From positions 1 to 38,893 of the forward strand of contig JANQWK010000054.1 of the NCBI GenBank assembly GCA_030729925.1: a stretch of DNA of 38,893 bases, in the 5' to 3' direction. The stretch's first letter is position 1. Each line of letters begins with the position of its first letter. Below the pieces are notes generated by a model. That model saw only the letters and a program-made list of their open reading frames with translations, was not told the DNA's origin and ran no database searches. Both the position numbers and the translations under genes were made by a program. Source of the stretch: Saprospiraceae bacterium (GTDB lineage: Bacteria; Bacteroidota; Bacteroidia; Chitinophagales; Saprospiraceae). Below, piece by piece: positions 24,214 through 33,962 of this stretch.

Positions 24214-25761
24214 TTAATATCCCGGATTTTGCGCTAAGTTAGGGTTGGTTGCCAATGCCAGTGAAGGAATTGGGAACAACAACTTAGTTGCATTGCCGGC
24301 GGGTTTTTCAGCCCATGCCTGCAAGAACTTATTGAAGCGGATCTGGTCGTTTCTTCTCCAACCTTCCCAGTATAGCTCACGGCCTCTCTCTGCGAGCAAA
24401 CCTTCCTCATCCAAACTGCTCAACGCTGAAGCCCCGCGAAGCGTACGGATTTGATTGACGATGGTCAGTGCACCAGCAGCATTACCTGAGCGCAACAATG
24501 CCTCGGCCTTCATCATCAGTACATCTGCATAGCGGAACACCACGTAGTCATTGTTGGCAGGACCTGCAGGATTAACAAAGTCCGGGATGTACTTGATCGC
24601 ACGGATACCTTGAATCTCGTTAGAGTTGGTGATAGAGAAACCAGCAGAGAAATCGAGGTCGTTACCCAGACGGTCTTTCAGCGGATTGCCACTGGCATCG
24701 GTTTGCAAACCAGCCAAGAAACCGGCGTTGTATCCACCGCCACCTGCTTGGATAGATGGAATTTCGGCTTCTTTACGCACATCCTGATCCTCGAAAGAAT
24801 TGTAGAAATCAGCCAGCGTAACAAAACCGTTCCATCCTGAAGGAACCTGGTTGTAGTGGAGGGTCATGAACCAACGCGTGTGGATATCACCTGCAGACGC
24901 ATTTGTGTTCAGGTAGCCCCAGATCAACTCGCTTGACTCTGTCGTGTTATCAGGAGCAAAGTTGTCGAAATAGTTGGTCTCCAGACTGTAAGTACCGGAA
25001 TTGATGATCTGGTCGGTATATTGTACCACCTTAGACATATCCGACTGGCTGAACGTGTAAGGACCTGCCTGAGCGCCACCGTTGGCATCGGTAGCCGCAA
25101 AAACAGCGCGGTTCAAGTATGCCTTGGACAACAAAGCGCGGCAAGCGTTTTTGTTGGTATATTGGCAACCTGAAGTATTCACGTAGCGCAGATCGGGAAG
25201 ATTGGTCAAAGCCTCTTCGGCCAATGCAATCACTTTCTCGATCGCTTCTGTTCGGCTAAGTACGGCAGGAGCCTGAGTAAGGTCTTCACCCGGCTCGCGG
25301 AAAGGCACTTTACCAAACAAATCAACTGCAAGGTAGGTGTAATAAGCCTGGAAATACAGCGCCTGAGCCCTTTCTTCCGGGCTAGGGTTGAACTCCAGCG
25401 CAGAAGTAGCCTGGAACAAACCGCCCAGGATATCATTCCACGCCTGACCTACGTGAGCATGAGATGCAGTCCAGGAATGCGTGTGCATAGCCTGCCATGC
25501 ACCCCCGTCAAACCAGTCTGTACCACGAGTTGGACCCGCGATCTCATCAGAAGAATGCGCTTGTAGCGACCAGGTACCCGCCTGACTTTGGAAGGGGCGA
25601 AGTACGTCGTAAGCTGCCGACAATGCTGAACAGGCATTCAAAATATCCTGTGCCACAGCATCTTCTTTTGTCAGCGCAGAATTTAGCTCTTCTTCGAGGT
25701 CTGTGCAACCTGCGAACAACAAGAGCGAGCTTGCCAGCAGTATTGATAATAATTTGTTCAT
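24214..25761 (-). CDS. SusD/RagB-like outer-membrane glycan-binding lipoprotein
   Basis: This 515-residue lipoprotein has its signal ending at the Cys of LLLFAGC (C18 from the chosen start). SusD-family character: helix-rich TPR-like N-terminal half with LYFQAYYTYLAVDLFGKVPF, and a C-terminal part with IKYIPDFVNPAGPANNDYVV, FRYADVLMMKAEALLRSG and YWEGWRRNDQIRFNKF. SusD caps the SusC channel and binds the substrate at the cell surface. I prefer the ATG at 25761 (MNKLLSILLASS) over one eight codons upstream because it gives a normal lipoprotein signal. It lies 46 bases downstream of susC. Substrate is inferred from the enzymes of the locus as a small alpha-glucoside. Confidence 0.93.
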   Translation of the reverse strand: MNKLLSILLASSLLLFAGCTDLEEELNSALTKEDAVAQDILNACSALSAAYDVLRPFQSQAGTWSLQAHSSDEIAGPTRGTDWFDGGAWQAMHTHSWTASHAHVGQAWNDILGGLFQATSALEFNPSPEERAQALYFQAYYTYLAVDLFGKVPFREPGEDLTQAPAVLSRTEAIEKVIALAEEALTNLPDLRYVNTSGCQYTNKNACRALLSKAYLNRAVFAATDANGGAQAGPYTFSQSDMSKVVQYTDQIINSGTYSLETNYFDNFAPDNTTESSELIWGYLNTNASAGDIHTRWFMTLHYNQVPSGWNGFVTLADFYNSFEDQDVRKEAEIPSIQAGGGGYNAGFLAGLQTDASGNPLKDRLGNDLDFSAGFSITNSNEIQGIRAIKYIPDFVNPAGPANNDYVVFRYADVLMMKAEALLRSGNAAGALTIVNQIRTLRGASALSSLDEEGLLAERGRELYWEGWRRNDQIRFNKFLQAWAEKPAGNATKLLFPIPSLALATNPNLAQNPGY

Positions 25762-25807
25762 TTTTGTGAAATTTAGAATTAACATTTTCTAATATGTTTA
25801 AACAATC

Positions 25808-28800
25808 TTAGAAATTAGCATTGATTCCAAAAATGATGGTCCTTGCTCTGGGGTAAGCTGTATAGTCAATCCCGAAAGAAGGCACACCATCTACGCTTTT
25901 GTTAATGTTAACCTCTGGGTCGAAGCCCGGATAATCTGAAATCAGGAACAAGTTTTGGCCTGTAACAAACACCCTTAGGTTTTTGATCCAGTTGGTGCTG
26001 GCCATATTGAGGTTGTATCCCAAAGTAGCATTAGCCATACGAAGGAAATCGGCATTGTACAGGTATCTGGATGAAACAGACAGCGAGTTGCCTGGATCTT
26101 CGTTGGTGTCCACGACATTTCTGGTGACGTTGTTGCCCCCTCTGAGTGCACCTTTAGAGAACAAAGCCAATGCTGTGTTGTCCATTACCTGATGACCGAA
26201 AGCACCATTCATAAAGAAGCTGAAATCAAGGTTTTTGTATTGGATATTACCTTGAACACCCAAAAGCATGTCTGGGTTCGGTGAACCTGCAAAAGCTCTG
26301 TCCACGGTACCAGGAGTACCTGTAACGATATCTATGTTACCATCGCCGTTGATGTCGCGGTAGATAGGAGCGCCACTGTCGTCAAAACCAAGGAAATCAG
26401 GTACATAGAAAGCGTATAGCTCCTGACCGTCCCAAAGCAGCTGACCCGTTTCGCCAGATAGACCCTGACCGGAGATGGCACCGGTGGCAATACCTGAAGG
26501 GAAGCCGGAAGAAACATTTTCGATAGAGTTGGTAAAGAAGCTGGCATTGACATTGAAGTCAATGGTCAGGTCTTGTTTCTCTACGAGCGTACCGTAAAAG
26601 CCCAATTCCACACCTGAATTTTTCACCTCAAGATCGCTCAGGTTAGTCCAGAAGAAGCCCGGAGGAGCTGGCGCGATAGTTGGCAAACGGAAAAGCAGGT
26701 CATTGGTGTTTTTGGAGAAGTAGTCAATAGAACCACCGAAACGGCTGTTGGCGAACTCGAAATCAAGACCCACGCTCGTTTGAACGGTTGACTCCCACTT
26801 CAAGTTGGGGTTACCCACAATTCGCTGAGAAGGGTTGGCACCGGTAAATTCAGGGAACACTTGGTCTCTGGTCAAACCAGCACCAAATTCCTGGTTACCC
26901 GTGATACCATATCCTACTCTAAGTTTTAGCAAGTCGAAAAATTCCGGGATAAACGCTTCGTCCGACAATTTCCAAGCTGCAGCAAATGACGGGAAGTAAC
27001 CGTATTTGTTGTCGCCCTGGAATTTGCTCGAACCATCCGCACGCAAAGTACCCGTTACGAGGAACTTATTCGCGATGCTGATTTGTGCTCTACCGAAAAC
27101 AGATTGAAGCTCCACATTAGGATCGTAGAAAGCACGCTGATCCACGACAGGGAAAGAGCTGGCAAACTGAAGGTTGCGCACGTAAAGATTCTGGTCAATG
27201 GTATTGAAATCCCTTCCCACCTGCTTGCTTCCTCTGCGCTCGAAATTCTGGTAAGAATAACCCGCAAGTGCGTTCAAGTTGATTTTGGAAGTGATATCCT
27301 TTACATAGGTAAGGGTGTGCTCGAGGATGTTGTTTTTGGCATTGATAGACTCGATGCTCGCTACCCCTCTACCTGTAGAGAAGTTGGCATTAAACAACGA
27401 AGAAACACCTACCCCTCTCAAAGCGCTGGAGCGGTCAACACCCAGGTTGAAGCGGTAATCCAAGCCGGGAGCCAGGGTGTAAGAAACCGCTGCGTTGGCC
27501 AGGATTCGCTGCGTTTCGGTGTTGTCCGAAAAGTACGCAAGGAACGCCTGAGGGTTGCGCTGGTTGTCACTGGGCTGGTTGAAAGAACCATCCGCATTGG
27601 TGTAGCGGCGGGTTGGGTTCCATCGCAGCGCAGAAGACATCAAGTCGCCTTCCGCACCTACGTTGTCGGAAATCGGAGCCATATCGTCCTCAATGTAGGA
27701 AGCAATGATCGTACCTTCCAACTTCAGTTTGTTGTCAAACGCATACTGAACCATTTTGGCCGTACCATTGTACTTGCGCTGACCTGAATTTTTTATGATA
27801 CCTTCCTGATCCAAGATACCCAAAGAGAAACGGTAATTGCCGGTTTCGCTACCACCACCCACAGAAACGTTGTGGTTTTGCGTAATGGCCGTTCTCAAAA
27901 TGTCTCCCAAAGCATCTACAGATCCGCCTTCATCCGGATTGGAATTACCTGCTGATCTTGCAGCATTGGGATATTCATCTGCGTTGAGCAGATCGTAAGT
28001 TCTGGCAATATTGCCAATTCCCACACTACCATTGTAAGAAATCTGTGGCGCACCCGCCTTTCCTTTTTTGGTGGTGATGAAAATAACCCCGTTGGCACCA
28101 CGTGTACCATAAATCGCAGCAGAGCTGGCATCTTTCAAGATGTCAATAGACTCAATGTCTGCAGGGTTGATGAAGTTCAAGGGGTTTCTGGAGCTGGAGC
28201 TACCAAAACCGATGTCCGCTCCCGGGCTAACATCGCCACCGTCCAAAGGTACACCGTCCACTACAATCAAAGGACGGTTGCCCGCACGGACAGAAGACGC
28301 ACCGCGGATACGGATATCCGCACCTGCACCAGGTTCACCACTGGCAGAAGTGATCTGCACACCGGCAGTACGACCCTGGATCAGCTGCTCCGGAGAGTTC
28401 ATAATACCCTGGTTGAAGTCTTTCGTCTTCAGGGTAGTCACCGCACCCGTCGCATCCTCTACCTTGGTAGTTCCATAACCGATGATGACCACTTCGTCCA
28501 GGATAGTTCCCGGATCCATCGCTACATCAATTACATTAGATGCTCCGATCGCTACCGTCTGTGACGAATAGCCGGTGAAGCTGAAAATAAGTTCCGCAGC
28601 ACCTTCGCTCAGCTCAAGGCTGTAAGCACCGTCTAGATCCGTAACGGTACCATTGCTGGTGCCTGCAATCAGCACGTTGGCTCCGATGAGCGTCTCCCCG
28701 GTCTTGCTATCCGTAACGGTACCCGTAATGGTCCGTTGCGCATGAGCAAGAGAAACCACGCTCAATAGAAACACAACTGCAACAAAAATTTTGGTAATAG

Positions 28801-28810
28801 CCTGTTTCAT
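25808..28810 (-). CDS. SusC/RagA TonB-linked outer-membrane receptor
   Basis: This 1,000-residue protein has a Sec signal ending near residue 24 (SLAHAQ). A CarboxypepD_reg-like domain covers about 25-98 (RTITGTVTDSKTGETLIGAN). A TonB-box-like segment (DEVVIIGYGT) leads into the plug, including SAAIYGTRGANGVIFITTKK, and then a long 22-strand barrel ends in the aromatic C-terminus FGINANF. It imports oligosaccharides with energy from TonB. I chose the ATG at 28810 (MKQAITKIFVAVV); the frame extends eight codons further but without signal-peptide character. It is first in the leftward locus, with an AT-rich 243-base region upstream holding candidate promoter boxes. Confidence 0.94.
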   Translation of the reverse strand: MKQAITKIFVAVVFLLSVVSLAHAQRTITGTVTDSKTGETLIGANVLIAGTSNGTVTDLDGAYSLELSEGAAELIFSFTGYSSQTVAIGASNVIDVAMDPGTILDEVVIIGYGTTKVEDATGAVTTLKTKDFNQGIMNSPEQLIQGRTAGVQITSASGEPGAGADIRIRGASSVRAGNRPLIVVDGVPLDGGDVSPGADIGFGSSSSRNPLNFINPADIESIDILKDASSAAIYGTRGANGVIFITTKKGKAGAPQISYNGSVGIGNIARTYDLLNADEYPNAARSAGNSNPDEGGSVDALGDILRTAITQNHNVSVGGGSETGNYRFSLGILDQEGIIKNSGQRKYNGTAKMVQYAFDNKLKLEGTIIASYIEDDMAPISDNVGAEGDLMSSALRWNPTRRYTNADGSFNQPSDNQRNPQAFLAYFSDNTETQRILANAAVSYTLAPGLDYRFNLGVDRSSALRGVGVSSLFNANFSTGRGVASIESINAKNNILEHTLTYVKDITSKINLNALAGYSYQNFERRGSKQVGRDFNTIDQNLYVRNLQFASSFPVVDQRAFYDPNVELQSVFGRAQISIANKFLVTGTLRADGSSKFQGDNKYGYFPSFAAAWKLSDEAFIPEFFDLLKLRVGYGITGNQEFGAGLTRDQVFPEFTGANPSQRIVGNPNLKWESTVQTSVGLDFEFANSRFGGSIDYFSKNTNDLLFRLPTIAPAPPGFFWTNLSDLEVKNSGVELGFYGTLVEKQDLTIDFNVNASFFTNSIENVSSGFPSGIATGAISGQGLSGETGQLLWDGQELYAFYVPDFLGFDDSGAPIYRDINGDGNIDIVTGTPGTVDRAFAGSPNPDMLLGVQGNIQYKNLDFSFFMNGAFGHQVMDNTALALFSKGALRGGNNVTRNVVDTNEDPGNSLSVSSRYLYNADFLRMANATLGYNLNMASTNWIKNLRVFVTGQNLFLISDYPGFDPEVNINKSVDGVPSFGIDYTAYPRARTIIFGINANF

Positions 28811-28831
28811 TCTTAAAAATTTCGTTAGCGT

Positions 28832-28878
28832 CAAAATTACAATAAGTAGTCAAAAGTAAAAATATTTCCCAAAAACAA
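28832..28878 (-). promoter_or_regulatory. Candidate susC promoter region
   Basis: Two minus-strand matches to TAnnTTTG occur: TACTTTTG at 28858-28851 and TAATTTTG at 28839-28832. The first has a TTG at 28878-28876, 17 bases upstream, as a possible -33 element. The surrounding 28811-29053 is AT-rich, with no other structure that I recognise. Confidence 0.32.
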
Positions 28879-29053
28879 GAATAAAATGTGGTAATTTATG
28901 TGATCATAGTAACATCAAAGTTTTTTTTTCACAGGAACAGTCAAATGTTTGGCAGAGGGGTGTGTTAAATTAATTTTAACAAAGTGTCCTGTTTTTTAAT
29001 AACCAAACAAAATTTTTATACTTACGTTACAAAAAATTCAAATTTTTCCAATT

Positions 29054-29695
29054 ATGATAGCAACGACACTGGACCATTTAATTTTGGGTATTCGGGATTT
29101 GGATCAGGGGAGAAGTGATTTTTTTCGCGCCAGCGGGCTACACTTGCAGGTAGGGGGGAAACATCCGTTTGGGACGCACAATGCACTGTGTTCGCTGGAG
29201 CGGGGGATTTACCTGGAAGTGATTGCTCCTCAGGATCCTGTGCATCCTCCGGATACGGTGTTTTCGCCGGGCAACGGCTGTCCGGAGTTATTTTGTTTTG
29301 GCTGGTCTTTGCGCACAGATTCCATGTTGGATTTGTTGGCCGCGCTGGATGCAGCAGGTATTGCGCATTCGCCTGTGGGAGAAGGGTCGCGCAAGACGCC
29401 CGACGGGCGGGTCTTGTCGTGGAAAACCCTGTTTTTGCTGAAGGACGGACTGCCCACTTTACAGCCATTTTTTATTGAGTGGGGGGAAGACAGTGTGCAC
29501 CCGTCCGAAAGTACGCCGCCGGGCTGCAGCTTGGAGCAGGTGGTGGTGGGGTGGTATCCCGGTCACCCGCTGGACGAAAGTTTTTTTCCGAAGGATAAGC
29601 GGATAATTTGGGAGCAGGTAGCTGATCCGGCGCGACATGGGATTTTTACAGGTATGCAATTGAATACGCCAAAGGGGTTGATTACCTTTGGATAA
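29054..29695 (+). CDS. Glyoxalase-like (VOC) domain protein
   Basis: This 213-residue cytoplasmic protein begins with the typical VOC/Glyoxalase_3 pattern: TTLDHLILGIRDLDQGRSDF, then ASGLHLQVGGKHPFGTHNAL and ERGIYLEVIAPQDP. VOC proteins fold into paired beta-alpha-beta-beta-beta modules and often bind a metal through His/Glu; H8 and E56 are possible ligands here. This branch is uncharacterised, so no substrate can be named. It is divergent from susC and is separated by 13 bases from the M28 peptidase gene, which may also have its own promoter inside the end of this gene. Confidence 0.8.
   Translation: MIATTLDHLILGIRDLDQGRSDFFRASGLHLQVGGKHPFGTHNALCSLERGIYLEVIAPQDPVHPPDTVFSPGNGCPELFCFGWSLRTDSMLDLLAALDAAGIAHSPVGEGSRKTPDGRVLSWKTLFLLKDGLPTLQPFFIEWGEDSVHPSESTPPGCSLEQVVVGWYPGHPLDESFFPKDKRIIWEQVADPARHGIFTGMQLNTPKGLITFG
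29662..29692 (+). promoter_or_regulatory. Candidate internal promoter for the M28 peptidase gene
   Basis: TTG at 29662-29664, a 20-base spacer and TACCTTTG at 29685-29692 fit the Bacteroidota promoter form well. It overlaps the last codons of the VOC gene and would start transcription about 10-20 bases before the peptidase gene. Confidence 0.45.
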
Positions 29696-29708
29696 ACTAA
29701 CTACATAA

Positions 29709-31922
29709 ATGTTTGCTATGAGAAAGATTACACTGCTGGCCGTCTTTTGGGGATGGCTGTTTTTTTCGTGCTATGCACAAATCTATACGTACGCGCCGGA
29801 TGCTGCACGGGCTCAGGAGGCTTTGGAAGGGCGCTTTGATGGGTATATCCGGCCGCAAAACCTGGATGAGTGGAACCGGCTGATGTCGTCCCGACCGCAC
29901 CATGTGGGATCGCCCTGGGGAAAGGCGAATGCCGAGTTTATGGCGGCAAAGTTCCGGGAGTGGGGCTACGAGGTTGAGATTGAGACCTATCAGGTGCTTT
30001 TTCCTACCCCCAAAGTGCGCATCCTGGAGATGACAGCTCCAACGGCTTTTCGGGCGAGTTTGGAGGAGCCTCCGGTGGAGGGCGATGCGAGTTCGCAGCA
30101 GATAGACGAGATGCTCCAGCCTTATAATTGTTTTTCGGTGGATGGGGACGTGACCGGGGAATTGGTGTTTGTGAATTACGGTGTACCTGCTGATTACGAG
30201 GAGCTTGCCCGGCGTGGCGTGGATGTGAGGGGAAAGATTGTGATCGCAAAATACGGGGGATCCTGGCGTGGAATTAAGCCTAAAGTGGCTGCCGAGATGG
30301 GTGCAGTGGGCTGTATTATTTATTCCGATCCGGAAGATGATGGGTACTTCCAGGGTGATACTTATCCGGAAGGGGCTTTTAAAAATCCCTATGGGGTGCA
30401 GCGGGGCTCGGTACTGGATATGCCCTTGCGACCCGGAGATCCACTTACTCCCGGCTATGGGGCAACTGCCGACGCGCTACGGATCAGCAAAGAGTCTGCC
30501 GATAACCTGATCCGTATCCCGGTATTGCCCATTTCCTGGGTGGATGCACAGCCCCTGCTGGCTGCAATGGGCGGACCGGTTGCTCCGGAGTCATGGCGGG
30601 GGGCGCTTCCGGTGACCTACCACCTGGGTCCCGGCCCTGCTGTGGTGCGCCTTAAGTTGGAGTTTAATTGGGAACTCCAACCTGCTTATAATGTGATTGC
30701 GAAAATGCCAGGGAGTACGTATCCGGACGAGTGGGTGATCCGGGGCAACCACCACGATGCCTGGGTGCATGGGGCGAGCGATCCGGTGAGCGGTATGGTG
30801 GCGCTGATGGAGGAGGCGCGCGCCATTTCCGAACTGGCCAAAACGGGCTGGAGGCCGGCGCGTACCCTGGTGTTTTGTGCCTGGGATGCTGAGGAACCCG
30901 CATTGCTGGGTTCTACCGAGTGGGTGGAAGATCATGCAGATGAGCTGCGCAAAAAAGCAGTGGTGTATATTAATACCGATAGCAATAGCCGGGGCTTTCT
31001 CGGAGGGGGAGGATCCCACACCCTGGAGAAGTATTTCGATGAGGTCAGTAAGTCGGTAGTTGATCCGCAAACCGGCGTTTCGGTTTTCGCCAGGCTCAAT
31101 GCCAGACAACAGGCAGATGGGGGCAAAGCGCTTTCCCACTACAAACTCGGCGCGCTGGGCTCCGGCTCCGATTATACCCCCTTTATTCAACACTTGGGGA
31201 TCGCTTCGATCAACCTCGGTTTCGGCGGAGAAGGTAATGGCGGCGAATACCACACCGGCTACGACTCTTACGAACACTATACCCGTTTCAAGGATCCGGG
31301 CTTTGTATATGGGGCGGCTTTGGCCAAAGTGGCCGGCCGACTTACCCTGCGCATGGCCAACGCGACTATCTTGCCTTTTGATTTTGAGTATTTTACCCAA
31401 ACGATTGAAGAGTACCTCGCAGATCTGATGCAGACAACAGATCGCCTGCGTACCAACACCGAACGGGAAAATCAAATGATCCGGGCAGGTTTGTATGCCC
31501 TCGCTGCAGATCCTACCCAGACTTTTGTGGAACCTCAACTCAAGGCCGAAATCCCTTACATCAATTTCGCTCCCTTGCAAAACAGACTTGCCGAATTGAG
31601 GAAAAGCATGGGGGCTTATCAGACAGCCCTTCAGAAGGCTGCCGCTAATCCAACACAACAGGCCGCCGTCAATGCCATCCTCAAAAATATCGAACGCAGC
31701 CTGACCCGGGAAGAAGGTCTGCCGCGCCGACCCTGGTACAAACACCATATTTATGCTCCCGGATTTTATACCGGCTATGGGGTTAAAACCCTGCCCGGTG
31801 TACGCGAAGCCATAGAACAGCGCAATTTCGGGGAAGCCCAGGCGCAAATCGAGATCCTGAGCGAGGTTTTGGGCGGATTTGTGCGGGAAATGGATAAAGC
31901 TACCAAGCTTTTGAAAGGATAG
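29709..31922 (+). CDS. M28 peptidase, glutamate carboxypeptidase II-like
   Basis: This 737-residue exported protein has its signal ending near residue 24 (FSCYAQ) and the same three-part layout as glutamate carboxypeptidase II/NAALADase. A protease-associated domain covers about 140-290. The di-zinc M28 domain has H348 and D358 (GNHHDAWVHGASDPVSG), E395-E396 (WDAEEPALLGSTEW), D424 (INTDSNS) and the last His in YHTGYDSYEHY. A TFR-like dimerisation domain lies at the C-terminus. It likely removes C-terminal acidic or other residues from peptides in the periplasm. ATGs at 29709 and 29718 are both possible; the second (MRKITLL) gives the neater signal peptide and a more normal leader from the internal promoter. 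Confidence 0.9.
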   Translation: MFAMRKITLLAVFWGWLFFSCYAQIYTYAPDAARAQEALEGRFDGYIRPQNLDEWNRLMSSRPHHVGSPWGKANAEFMAAKFREWGYEVEIETYQVLFPTPKVRILEMTAPTAFRASLEEPPVEGDASSQQIDEMLQPYNCFSVDGDVTGELVFVNYGVPADYEELARRGVDVRGKIVIAKYGGSWRGIKPKVAAEMGAVGCIIYSDPEDDGYFQGDTYPEGAFKNPYGVQRGSVLDMPLRPGDPLTPGYGATADALRISKESADNLIRIPVLPISWVDAQPLLAAMGGPVAPESWRGALPVTYHLGPGPAVVRLKLEFNWELQPAYNVIAKMPGSTYPDEWVIRGNHHDAWVHGASDPVSGMVALMEEARAISELAKTGWRPARTLVFCAWDAEEPALLGSTEWVEDHADELRKKAVVYINTDSNSRGFLGGGGSHTLEKYFDEVSKSVVDPQTGVSVFARLNARQQADGGKALSHYKLGALGSGSDYTPFIQHLGIASINLGFGGEGNGGEYHTGYDSYEHYTRFKDPGFVYGAALAKVAGRLTLRMANATILPFDFEYFTQTIEEYLADLMQTTDRLRTNTERENQMIRAGLYALAADPTQTFVEPQLKAEIPYINFAPLQNRLAELRKSMGAYQTALQKAAANPTQQAAVNAILKNIERSLTREEGLPRRPWYKHHIYAPGFYTGYGVKTLPGVREAIEQRNFGEAQAQIEILSEVLGGFVREMDKATKLLKG

Positions 31923-31930
31923 CTGAAATT

Positions 31931-31955
31931 TAACCCGGCAAAGGGGTTACGTTTT
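31931..31955 (+). terminator. Weak hairpin after the M28 gene
   Basis: TAACCC (31931-31936) pairs with GGGTTA (31944-31949) across a 7-base loop, followed by CGTTTT. The stem is short and the T-run is only four, so this is at best a weak terminator. Its right arm is also the outer end of repeat copy 3. Confidence 0.3.
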
Positions 31956-32027
31956 GGCAGGGAAAGGTATTAATAAGGGTAAATCAGGTGCAAGTCACCT
32001 TAAGGTGGCTTGCACCTGTGTTTTAAA
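31946..32027 (-). repeat. Dispersed hairpin repeat, copy 3 (inverted)
   Basis: This copy is in the opposite orientation. The hairpin arms lie at 31986-31999 and 32004-32017 (14 bp, one T-G wobble) around TTAA. GTTACGTTTT is at 31946-31955, the reverse complement of the AAAAGGTAAC end with one change. The GTGTTTTAAA end is at 32018-32027. It fills the gap between the convergent M28 and S15/CocE genes, 36 bases from the CocE stop codon. Confidence 0.88.
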
Positions 32028-32063
32028 CACTTGGTTTTTAATTATTTAGCTTATTTTTTTTCT

Positions 32064-33929
32064 TTATTTCTTCACAGGCAACCTCACCACAGAAGCATAC
32101 TTACCACCGTGGTGGATCTTGTTGTTGGCGACTACTCCGGTAGCTTCGTCGTAGTTGTTGCCGCCGGTGTTCATGTTGCGGTCGAAGCGAGGGAAGTTGC
32201 TGCTGGAGATTTCTATCCGGACGCGGTGTCCTTTGGCGAAGTAATTGCTGGTGGACATGGGGGTCATATCTATTTTATAGACCTGACCGTCTTCCATCCA
32301 CACTTCTTTGTCGTAGCCTTCGCGGTAGCGGGCACGCTGGATGGTTTCGTCCAGGTTGTAGGCCCTGCCGTCGGGATATACGTCAATGAGTTTGATGGTG
32401 AAGTCGGTATCTTTGGCATCGGACGACACGTAGAGGGTGCTTTCGATGAAACCGCTGACTTCCATGCCTTCTTCCAGGGGCTCGGAGGTATAGACGAGGA
32501 TGTCGTGGCGGGTTTCCATACCGCTTTGGTCGAAGGATCCGCCCTGAACGGCATTACCGGTACAGCACACATTACCGCCGTAAGAGGGCACGGGGTTCAT
32601 GGGGTCGTAAGCAAAACCGTCCCCGTTGTCGGTTTTGGGTGCAGAGGCGGTAAGTTTGCCATCGCCATAAAGACTATTGGCTTTGCCACCGCTGCTGAGG
32701 TACATATTTTGCATCTGTACGCCTTGCGGGGGCCAGGTTTCAGCGGTCTGCCATTTGTTCATACCCATGGTGTAGTATTGTACCCGGGGAAGTCGTTGCT
32801 TGAGGCCATTGTCCACGCCTTTGAGCCAGTAGTCGTACCAATCGTAGAAAAGTTTGTCGTAGTCCAGTCTGGCGTCGCCAACATTGCGTTCGCCCACAAT
32901 GGTTTCTTCGGTTGCGCGGGTATAGGCGCAGTGCAGGGTAGGTGCAATCACAAGGTACTGGTCGTCTCCTGCATCGGGATCTTTTCGGACGTGGTTAAAG
33001 AGTGCGAGGTTGGGGCTGGAGGATACATCGTACCAGGAGACAAACCAGAAGGAAGGTTTTTTGAAGGGCATATCGTCGTGGTAAAGTCCGCCTTTGTACC
33101 AGTCGGGATCATTGGGCTTGCGCTTCACCATGTCATCAAACACGCCAACGGGACCATTCACGTTTTTGAGGATATCTTTTACCGGCAGGTGTGCCAGTCC
33201 TTCCGACCAGTCCACCGAGGGCCTTTCCGGAGCCAGGTCAAAGTAACGGGAGTTGCGGATCAGTTGTTCTTGAGTGGTACCCGGAGGAAACATAGGTCTG
33301 ACTTCGTCGTTTTGTACACCGTACAACCAGGCGATAAACAGCATTTGGGTAGCACCGCCCCGGTACCAGTTGCCCTGCTCGTAGTAGTCACCCACTCTTC
33401 CAACGCCTGCCCCAAAGCCCATCGGGATCATGGCAGTGAGGGCGGGATGATCGAGTGCCGCCACGGCCATCTGCCACTCGGCCGTAGAAGAACAGCCGTA
33501 CAAGGCTACTTTGCCATTGCACCAGGGCTGATTTTCCATCCATTCCAGGGCATCATAACCATCTGTGAGCGGCGTCCCCAGGATATCCCAATCTCCTTCG
33601 GAGAAATAACGTCCCCGTTCGTTTTGCACCACGTAGGCATAGCCGCGCTTAACGGCTTCGAGGGCAGTGCGGTAGGTGCGGGTATTCATCTCGCCATTGC
33701 CCCAGGAATTGAAGTTGTAGGGGGTTCTCGAAAAAATAACGGGTACTTTTTCGTTGGTTTTGGGTCGGAAAATATCGGTGCTCAGGCGGATACCATCGCG
33801 CATGGGCATCATGACTTTCTGGTCCACAATAGCAATTTCTTTGAGCTCATCCAGTACGGTTTTCTGTGCCCAGGCAGACCCGGTGACAAACAATACCAGG
33901 AGGATCAAAAGGTTGAATCTGGTTTTCAT
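32064..33929 (-). CDS. CocE/NonD-family S15 hydrolase (X-Pro dipeptidyl-peptidase-like)
   Basis: This 621-residue exported protein has a Sec signal ending near residue 22 (VTGSAWAQ). The S15 alpha/beta-hydrolase domain shows [16 protein letters not shown], the oxyanion-side FSRTPYN and [13 protein letters not shown]. The nucleophile elbow is GCSSTAEW with S147, where many relatives have GxSYxG. A C-terminal jelly-roll (PepX_C-like) domain covers about 430-610 ([38 protein letters not shown]). Members cleave X-Pro peptides or act as acylases/esterases; the substrate is not clear. It lies 33 bases after the amidase gene, in a row of exported hydrolases. Confidence 0.87.
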   Translation of the reverse strand: MKTRFNLLILLVLFVTGSAWAQKTVLDELKEIAIVDQKVMMPMRDGIRLSTDIFRPKTNEKVPVIFSRTPYNFNSWGNGEMNTRTYRTALEAVKRGYAYVVQNERGRYFSEGDWDILGTPLTDGYDALEWMENQPWCNGKVALYGCSSTAEWQMAVAALDHPALTAMIPMGFGAGVGRVGDYYEQGNWYRGGATQMLFIAWLYGVQNDEVRPMFPPGTTQEQLIRNSRYFDLAPERPSVDWSEGLAHLPVKDILKNVNGPVGVFDDMVKRKPNDPDWYKGGLYHDDMPFKKPSFWFVSWYDVSSSPNLALFNHVRKDPDAGDDQYLVIAPTLHCAYTRATEETIVGERNVGDARLDYDKLFYDWYDYWLKGVDNGLKQRLPRVQYYTMGMNKWQTAETWPPQGVQMQNMYLSSGGKANSLYGDGKLTASAPKTDNGDGFAYDPMNPVPSYGGNVCCTGNAVQGGSFDQSGMETRHDILVYTSEPLEEGMEVSGFIESTLYVSSDAKDTDFTIKLIDVYPDGRAYNLDETIQRARYREGYDKEVWMEDGQVYKIDMTPMSTSNYFAKGHRVRIEISSSNFPRFDRNMNTGGNNYDEATGVVANNKIHHGGKYASVVRLPVKK

Positions 33930-33962
33930 AATAGTTGTTTTGATAAATAAAATACTTGATAA

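Noticed and set aside
32010-33950. A 646-codon open frame opposite the S15/CocE gene
   Set aside because: The minus-strand gene has a signal peptide and recognisable domains. The antisense frame starts inside repeat copy 3 and has only low-complexity Val/Gly/His-rich sequence.
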